Origin: Alnus glutinosa
Lineage: Eukaryota; Streptophyta; Magnoliopsida; Fagales; Betulaceae
Assembly: GCF_958979055.1 (NCBI RefSeq)
Contig: NC_084895.1
Coordinates: 22,107,597-22,171,596, forward strand
Length of the DNA: 64,000 nucleotides
Reading direction: 5' to 3'
Below are positions 57,017-64,000 of the stretch, in pieces. The translations under genes and the position numbers were made by a program. Position 1 is the stretch's first letter. Every line of letters starts with the position of its first letter. The notes under the pieces are model-generated. The model ran no database searches, was not told where the DNA came from, and saw only the letters and a program-made list of their open reading frames with translations.

Positions 57017-57514
57017 TTATGTCGAATTCATGCACAGAAAATCCTTCAAACAAACCCTCCTCATCACCGTCTCATCTAGTCGATCTGCGACCTTTTTCAT
57101 CAACTCTTCCATGAAACCCTTGCACTGCTCAAGTTCATGCAATTCCAAATCATGAATCTGCTCGTCTGACGACAAAAACCCACTACTCTCCCTCCCTCCG
57201 GCCACGGCCCTTTCTTGCTCTTGCTCTTGCTTCGCTCCCAAGAAATCTCCACTATCTCGGCCATGCATGGGTTGTTCTTGTTCCCCAAGAAAGCGATCCA
57301 CCACGGAGTTCACCGATGGTTGCCCGTATGTATACAGCTTGTTATTCGGCGAGAACACAATAGCAGCTACGTCGGCACCACTCAAGGCAGCAAGCTTCCT
57401 CGCCTTCCTAAAGAGACCGTTGCGTCGCTTCGTGAAGGTGGAGTACATGGAGTCTTTGTTCTCTATTTTCTTGATCTCAATTTTACGGCGACCCATTCCT
57501 CTTGATCTCGCCAT
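57017..57514 (-). CDS. Type I MADS-box transcription factor (M-alpha, AGL62-like group)
   Basis: Single-exon frame; the start chosen at 57512-57514 gives 165 residues (MARSRGMGRRKIEIKKI). The frame is open 17 codons further upstream, but that extension is hydrophobic and unlike the family. The MADS domain covers about residues 7-66: GRRKIEIKKIENKDSMYSTF, TKRRNGLFRKARKLAALSG, ADVAAIVFSPNNKLYTYG. A short Gln/Glu-rich linker and a helical C-terminal part (DLELHELEQCKGFMEELMKK) follow; there is no K-domain. Type I factors act in the nucleus, often in female gametophyte and endosperm. The protein is shorter than AGL62 itself. The position next to repeats is common for this fast-changing group. Confidence 0.92.
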   Translation of the reverse strand: MARSRGMGRRKIEIKKIENKDSMYSTFTKRRNGLFRKARKLAALSGADVAAIVFSPNNKLYTYGQPSVNSVVDRFLGEQEQPMHGRDSGDFLGAKQEQEQERAVAGGRESSGFLSSDEQIHDLELHELEQCKGFMEELMKKVADRLDETVMRRVCLKDFLCMNST

Positions 57515-57989
57515 CGATGAACCTAACAAGAAACAAAGGATTTTCGTTTTTATATTATTATGCAAGGATTAAGTTTGTAGAAGAGGAAACCCTAAATTCT
57601 CCAAAGTATAATTTCCTAATAAAAAATGAGGATAGAAATTTCTTACAAATTGAGTAGGAAGAAATTTCTCCAACCTAACTTCCCTTACAAAAAGAATGAT
57701 AGAAATTAGCTTTAAGAATGTGAGAATCGTTAACATATGCTTTTTTCCTCTCCTAAAAAGAGAGGAAAAAGATATTCCCTTTTTTCAAACGTGAGTCTTG
57801 TTTCCTTTTCATGTACGTATAGGAAATTTCATTCCCAGCAAATTAATTTTTTTATTTTTTATTTTATAAAAAAAAAAAAAAACAAAAACAAAAACGACCT
57901 TTTTAAATTGTTAAGCCAAAGAAAGTGATAATGTCGGATACATGTACAAGTGGACTTTCGACCAAATTATGTCAACCGCAATTAAATAA
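57515..57989. other. Upstream flank of the MADS gene
   Basis: AT-rich; TTTCTTGTTAG just before the ATG on the minus strand could be an acceptor for a leader intron. No other feature seen. Confidence 0.4.
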
Positions 57990-58620
57990 GGGATAATTGA
58001 ACTGTTGGTTCCTGTAGTATGTCATAATTATTTTTCACTCCCTATGGTTTAAAAAGTTCATGGGAGGTCCTTGTGGTTAGCAATAATTACAAATCGATCC
58101 CTAGCGTCAAATTCTATTGGAATTTTTAATAGATTCCGTCAAATTCCACATCAGCGCCATGCGTCGCCAATAAGACGGCAACACGTGTCCATCTTAATAA
58201 AAAAATATAAATTTATTAAAAAATAAATAAATAAACTTATTTTTTTTAAAAAAAAAAAAAAAACAAAACAAAAAAGAAAAAGAAAAAAGGGAGCAAGGGG
58301 TGGCTGGGCCCTCTTTTCTTTTCTTTTTTCTTTTTTTCTTTTTTTTTCTGTTTTTTTTTTTTAAAAAAATAAGTATATTTATTTATTTTTTAATAAATTT
58401 ATATTTTTTAATTAAGATGGACACGTGTCACCATCTTATTGGCGACACGTGGCGCCGGCGTGGCATTTGACGGAATTTGTTAAAAATTCTAACGGAATTT
58501 GACGCTAAGGATCGATTTGTAATTATTGCTAACCACAAGGACCTCCCATGAACTTTTTAAACCATAGGGAGTGAAAAAATAATTATGGCATACCACAGGG
58601 ACCAACGGTGCAATTATCAC
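57990..58620. mobile_element. Mutator-type element with very long, well-kept TIRs
   Basis: The arms share GATAATTG, then TCACTCCCTATGGTTTAAAA, AGTTCATGGGAGGTCCTTGT and GGTTAGCAATAATTACAAAT nearly unchanged, and mirror each other for most of the 631 bp. The 9-bp duplication ATTAAATAA is perfect (57981-57989 and 58621-58629). The centre is CT/AG-rich; no transposase. Confidence 0.93.
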
Positions 58621-59903
58621 ATTAAATAAATGTTGAATGTTTACTGTTTTATAGTAAGTTCTTTTTTTTTTCATAAAAAAATTGACGTGACAACTCATAA
58701 TTTGTGAAAAGATTAAGAGTATATGGTTTGCAAGTCAAATATTGATTAATTAATTATATTTTAAAAAAACTACTAATTAATTAAATTAAAAGGTCATATT
58801 TTTTCTTAATTATTTCATCAATTATAAGCTGTCACATTAATTTGAATGAAAATTGTAGTATCCCAAGTATTTTCCATACTAAACATTGCAAGTTGAAACA
58901 AAGGGAAAAATCAAATTAAATTTTTATTTTTTTATGCGATTTCAATTTAATCACTATATTTTTAATTTCAACAATTAGGCCTTTAAGTTTTTATCTGATT
59001 TCAAATAGGTCCATCTATCAATCTATTGTCCAATAATTAATTAACTATATGCCAAGTCAAATCATTCAATTAATGTTACATGACTTTCATTTGACATGTC
59101 ATATGCCAATTGTATGTGCCACACATCACAATTACTTAAATTACAAATATATCATAAATAATTTTTTAAAAAAGGTAAAAAAAACAAGTTCTTTATTTAG
59201 GATATATTTATAATTTAAAGTAACTGTGCACGTAACACGTGTACTTAACTTATAACGAATAGAGTCACATGTCATTAATTCATTGGTCTCACATAACATA
59301 TTATTAATTAATTAGATAATAAGTTGATTGAATGATTTATTTTAAACTAGAGGAAAACTTAAAAATATAATTGTCGAAATTAAAACAAAGAAACTTAATT
59401 TGATTTTGCGTTGAAACAAATGCAATCAATATATATTTTCACAACATATGTAACACTTTTCCAAATTGAATAGAATTCGTGTAACACTCTTTTATTAGGG
59501 TTGTAAATGAATAGAGTTGCTCGCAAAGAAGTTTGGACTCAACTTGGATTAGCTCAGCTCAGGATCAACTCATTTATTAAACGAACAACGCTTGAACACA
59601 TTTTCAAGTTTGTGTATTAAATATATCAACTTGTTGTGATTCGTATAACTTCATTTTTATTATTTTTAGGGTATTATTTTTTAACTTCATAATTAAAAAT
59701 ATGTTAAGTATTTAAAAAGATAAAAAAGAATTATTTTCATAATATAATATATACAATTGTAATTGTGAGTCTTAATATAGATATATGTATAATTCTGTGC
59801 ATATGAGCATGTTTGTATTTAGAGAAAAATACATTTTACCCCCACCCCCCCGGCGCGAGAAATTGCAACATTTTTTTATTTTATTTTGCCTCAACTTTGT
59901 ATT

Positions 59904-59984
<81 letters not shown>

Positions 59985-61718
59985 ATCTTTGTGTGAGCTT
60001 GCGCTCAATGAATATATATACTTACCATAAACATATAGACTCGAGATTAGATTATTTATGATTCGAGTTAATTTATCTAATTACTCAAATAATAAAATCT
60101 TAACTATAATTAATTAACTAACTATTAGTATGAATTTATGAAAATAAAAAAATGAAACATTCAAGACATTTGCTTTATATATGGAATGAATAATTTAATT
60201 AAGTAGCTCGTGAATAAATTTGAGTTCGTTCAAAAAATAAATGAAATGAGTTTGAACAGATTATTTACCTTAGTGATAAGCTCAAACTCAACTCATGTTT
60301 AAAAAAATAAAAATTAAAAATTAAATGAACTAAAATTGAACATTCAATCCTGTTCTTGACTTAATTAGATCCATTACATGCCTACTATTGACTCAAAATC
60401 CTGGTTTATCTGGATAAGAAGATTTTCATTCTGACAATTCCATGTAAAAACAAAAAGTGCACGCTAAGGCGAAGACAACAATAAATAAGGTAAGTAGTTC
60501 CACTTCTCTGTTGGATATGTTCTCAAGTTTGATTCTGGTCTGCATCCTTTAACCTGCAAACATAGCAGTTGCAAAAAGAAATAAATAAAAGAATAATCAT
60601 ATTTGAGAAAATTGGAAAAATAAAGGGATAACAGATGCCCACAAGATTTACATCAATGATCAATTTCATAGACATGATAAGTTCCATATAATCCAAATAT
60701 GAATGGTTCCTTTTTTTTTTTTTTTTCTAAGCAATTACAAAGGGAAAAGGGGAAGGGGAAACATATGAATGGTTCAACTAAATGCTACATATGCACGAAG
60801 CTATCTTTTGTTACAAGGCTGCGAGGTTTATTTTTGACACACAAAATATTAGACCTCTTTAAAATGGATTTCCCTGATCTGAGCCCTACATGCTGCATAT
60901 CAATATGAATCTTCCACGCCTTGCCGTTTCCTTAATCGACACTAAATTTGTGGATTAATGAGAGTGGGTTTATTCTCATTTCATTCCAGTTGAGGATGAT
61001 TCAAACCTTCTCACCACCTACTCGTACATATAGATTGATCAGACAGAAATGGGAGGAATGTGAATAATTCCATTTATAATAAATGTCTTAAACTAACCCC
61101 CTCAGATTCCTACCTCATCTCCAGCCAAAAAGCAAAATGATAATCAGCAGCTAATTCCATGGACTTAAATAGTTGCATGATCTTGAGAAATATCTTAAAC
61201 TAACGGTTTTGGGTATAGCTGGAATAAACAGAAATTGGAGGACAGCCAGAAATACAATGGCAACAATACTTTCTATACTGGAAATATTCACAGATATTTC
61301 TAGATTCAAGGATGAGTGGCACTTCAGTAACATGATTCAAAGCAATATCAACTTTTACTTTACTTCATAAGAAACAAAATATTTAAGAGAAAAACTATAA
61401 AAGGCATGCAACTTTCATAAAACTAGAAGTGGCTCTCACAGAAACCTATTTGTATATATATTTTAAACAGGCATAACAACTTGAAACCCTGTAAGAAACA
61501 CTGAGAGCAAGAGCAACTTTGTTATCAGAAACTCCAGTAATAGACCATTTATTCCTGGTCACGCTTGCTATAGTCTTCAAATTCCCCAAATCATGAACAA
61601 GATCTATCAGGTTGGAAATGACAATATGAAAATTATGAAAGCATTGTTTTATGCATTGAGAATTCCCCAAATCATGGACAAGGTTTTGGCTGCTTACCAT
61701 TGAGAAGCGCTAGTCTTT
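58621..61718. other. AT-rich intergenic sequence and 3' flank of the KDO-8-P synthase gene
   Basis: No gene recognised. About 58892-59422 is another, weaker inverted-repeat element (AAAAATCAAATTAAATTT against AAAATCAAATTAAGTTTC on the complement). 59908-59982 is an AT microsatellite. The last kilobase may include the 3' untranslated region of the gene at 61719. Confidence 0.5.
59908..59982. repeat. (TA)n microsatellite
   Basis: About 37 uninterrupted TA units. It creates spurious Tyr-Ile open frames on both strands. Confidence 0.98.
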
Positions 61719-63727
61719 CTAATCACGAATTGGGGTGAGATCAATGTTGAAGTGTTGCTTTCCCTTGCTTACCCTCTACAAGATGTCAATATAGGAAAAC
61801 ATCCATGTCAACAATGAGCTCTGGAGTGACAATTGAACATTATATAGGAGGACCAAGATGGCAAGATATATATAATGTTGCCCTAAATCATTTTTTAATT
61901 TTTTAATTTTTTAATTTTTTAATTTTTTAATTTTTTTTTCTTTTTTCTTTTTACCAGGGGGTAGAGGGGGTTAATATCCAAATGTTAATTGAGTTCCAAC
62001 TAAATATTTCAAAAGAGAAAGAAAAGATGTGTGAGTTCGGACATCACTGATAGGTTTAACCATTTAATTTGGTTTTACACAAAAAATTAGATTACGCATG
62101 TCATAGTTTTCTCATAGCAATTGAAAGAAGATGATTGTTAATGTAAATAACTATTTCTAGAATTTCATAAAATGATTATAGTTTTCATACATTTTCTGTA
62201 ATAATGGCTCCAATTTTCATGGTGCCATCCAACTAATTATGATTACAACTGAGCCACGAAGATTGCAGTAAAATATTCCAATGTCATGCAAGGGAGTATG
62301 GCTGCAAACTCAAAATGCTTTTGTACTATATCTTCTCAGTTCAAATATTCATTTTTTCATTGGCAAGTTATATTGCATCCCGTGGTCTTTGAACTTGCGA
62401 GCTCACCCTCTACCCATTCTTTCTGTGGGAAGGAACTGCCATTTGAGTTGCCTTTCAGTTATAACTAAATGCAGAATGATAGTGTGTTTCTTTGCCTTCA
62501 AAGATAAGATGATGCTATATAATAATGAGAAGGAATTACTACTTTTGTGAAAATTATGTTGTAGATGGAAATGAAATTAGTATAGACAAATCTTCTCTAA
62601 AGTATTTCTGTTTTCCTTGTTACTTTTTATCGGTAAAGCATTGGTTCTTAAGCAAGAAGAATTTTGAGAAGGAAAGCATCAACGGGGTCAGTAATTCCTT
62701 GTAGTGTAACCAAAGACCACCAATAGAACTCAGAAAGAAGATTTCTACAAATCACAGGTAAGACCATTTACTGGGTATGGAAGTGAATGCCAGGTCACAG
62801 ATTTACGAGGCTCAAGATACAAGTACAGCAGAGAGACAACCATGAATGGATGAGGGCGATAAAAGTAGGAGGAGAGTAGTTCAACTGGGAGCTGAAAGTA
62901 CATTTGACCAATCAGTACAATATCACGGTGAAAACTGCAGCAATACGAAGAAATCAACAACCACATGAACATGACATATAACTTAGATCTCACGCTTCCC
63001 ATGTACGATTGCTAAAGAAAAGAGTTCTTAGCCATTAAAACACGAATTATCAGTCATATTAACTATATGGCAACAGACTTACAGCGATTGCCACAAGCTC
63101 TTCCAGCAGTTCCTCCAAATGACGCAAAGGCTATTTACATAAATAAGCAAAAAATTAAAACTGTTTACAGCTTAAATAAACTCTTCTGCATAAAAACATC
63201 TCTACATGTGGAAGCAACCTCAAAAGAGAAGTCTCAGAGAAAAGTTCCATGAATCTGAGCAAACATGAGATATATAAAACTCACCCATTGAGTTGGGCCA
63301 TCACATGGTGCATTCAAAGGATCATCGTGCACCTAAGCACCCAAAGAGGCTCTTAGAAACCTAATGATAACACGAACTAAAAAAGAAAACAATAGTAATA
63401 ATAATGAGAGTATCATAATCTTAGAACTCTAAGTCCAATTATAATCCATATTGCCTCATTAGACACCATAGAATATTTACCGTAGACAGTTCTTTCCTCC
63501 TAGCACACTAGAAGGAACATTGGTAAGAGGTGAAGGAGTTACTGCCTGTAACTTGATTATTAACCCTAAACATTCTAGTTTGACACTAACTCAAATCACA
63601 AATGATCAGCTTAGTAGATACCCTGTACCTCCATGAAAATTCCATCCACTCCAACAGCAACAGCTGTCCTTGCAATGCATGGTATCAGTTCACGAAGACC
63701 TCCACTGGCAACACCTCCACCATCCAG
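61719..63727 (-). CDS. kdsA: KDO-8-phosphate synthase, C-terminal exons (gene continues past the right edge)
   Basis: Four minus-strand exons: 63629-63727 (LDGGGVASGGLRELIPCIAR, then TAVAVGVDGIFME), 63285-63332 (VHDDPLNAPCDGPTQW), 63083-63130 (PLRHLEELLEELVAIA) and 61719-61775 (RVSKGKQHFNIDLTPIRD, stop TAG). Junctions are GT/AG and codon phases match. This is the C-terminal 83 residues of 2-dehydro-3-deoxyphosphooctonate aldolase (EC 2.5.1.55), which joins phosphoenolpyruvate and arabinose 5-phosphate to make KDO-8-P for rhamnogalacturonan II in the pectic cell wall; the plant enzyme is cytosolic. The earlier exons, roughly 200 residues, lie beyond base 64000. The last intron is long (1.3 kb) and includes an AT-rich stretch. 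The exons seen are intact. Confidence 0.95.
61890..61937. repeat. (ATTTTTTA)n short tandem repeat in the last KDO-8-P synthase intron
   Basis: About five 8-bp units of ATTTTTTA followed by poly(T). Nothing else is recognised in the intron 61776-63082; short open frames there match no family. Confidence 0.8.
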
Positions 63728-64000
63728 CTATATGAGAAAGCAAAAGTTTAAACCACTGATATCAGGAAAGCCAATCTCAAAAGTAAGATTAGGAAATAAG
63801 CATCCAGCAGTAATTTGTAGATAGCACTAAAACAGTGGAAAATCTTGTGACATGATAGAAACATAGCAAAGAAAAGTATAATAAAGGATTGAATACTCCA
63901 ATCCGGGGTTCAGTACAAACAATGGAAGGAAAAGAAAATGAGCACCATTCATATCACGTGTAAGAGTAATGGTTATCATTTAAAGGAGTTGAATTTTTAA

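Noticed and set aside
59772..60061. Tyr-Ile-rich open frames
   Set aside because: Produced by the (TA)n microsatellite at 59908-59982.
61446..62550. Small open frames in the last intron and 3' flank of KDO-8-P synthase
   Set aside because: No homology, AT-rich, and located in an intron or untranslated sequence of a well-supported gene.

Overview
This window is nuclear DNA from a dicot plant, most likely a woody eudicot. It has intron-split genes with GT/AG junctions, a nuclear tRNA-Trp(CCA), plant families (RABF2 GTPase, trihelix and type I MADS factors, a PGG-domain membrane protein, an hnRNP Q-like RNA-binding protein, KDO-8-P synthase) and dense nested plant transposons. I could not name the species.

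Layout. 1-2030: last three recognised exons of a RABF2-type Rab GTPase (minus strand). 2031-7501: decayed Ty1/copia element with both LTRs. 7985-24890: a nest of transposons inside an AT-rich host repeat. A Mutator-like element (8129-9922) holds a solo LTR and a MITE. A small MITE (10031-24720) was split by a 14.5-kb CACTA element (10104-24638). That CACTA was in turn hit by a hAT element, a Cassandra TRIM, a long-TIR Mutator-type element and a gypsy-type element carrying only gag. Almost every layer is supported by target-site duplications read directly from the sequence. 24890-38000: mostly repeats, a second Cassandra, and one PGG-domain gene. 38999-40147: intronless trihelix factor. 43628-43699: tRNA-Trp. 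48551-53394: 11-exon hnRNP Q-like gene whose exon lengths sum to an exact 789 codons. 54965-56712: LINE fragment and an inverted pair of Harbinger-type MITEs. 57017-57514: type I MADS gene. 61719-63727: 3' exons of KDO-8-P synthase, running off the right edge.

Most interesting point. Inside the CACTA element, on the strand opposite its apparent leader and last exon, lie two degenerate, partly duplicated pieces of an AGO4-clade Argonaute PIWI domain. AGO4 acts in RNA-directed DNA methylation, which silences such elements. The capture is read from the sequence; any effect on host AGO4 is speculation. Other notable structures are a 14-copy array of 65-bp double hairpins in the gag-only element, a perfect 152-bp palindrome at 46036, G-box (CACGTG) clusters at both CACTA ends, and a tandem duplication that copied the first splice donor of the hnRNP Q-like gene.

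The host genes look independent of one another; nothing here resembles an operon or a gene cluster.
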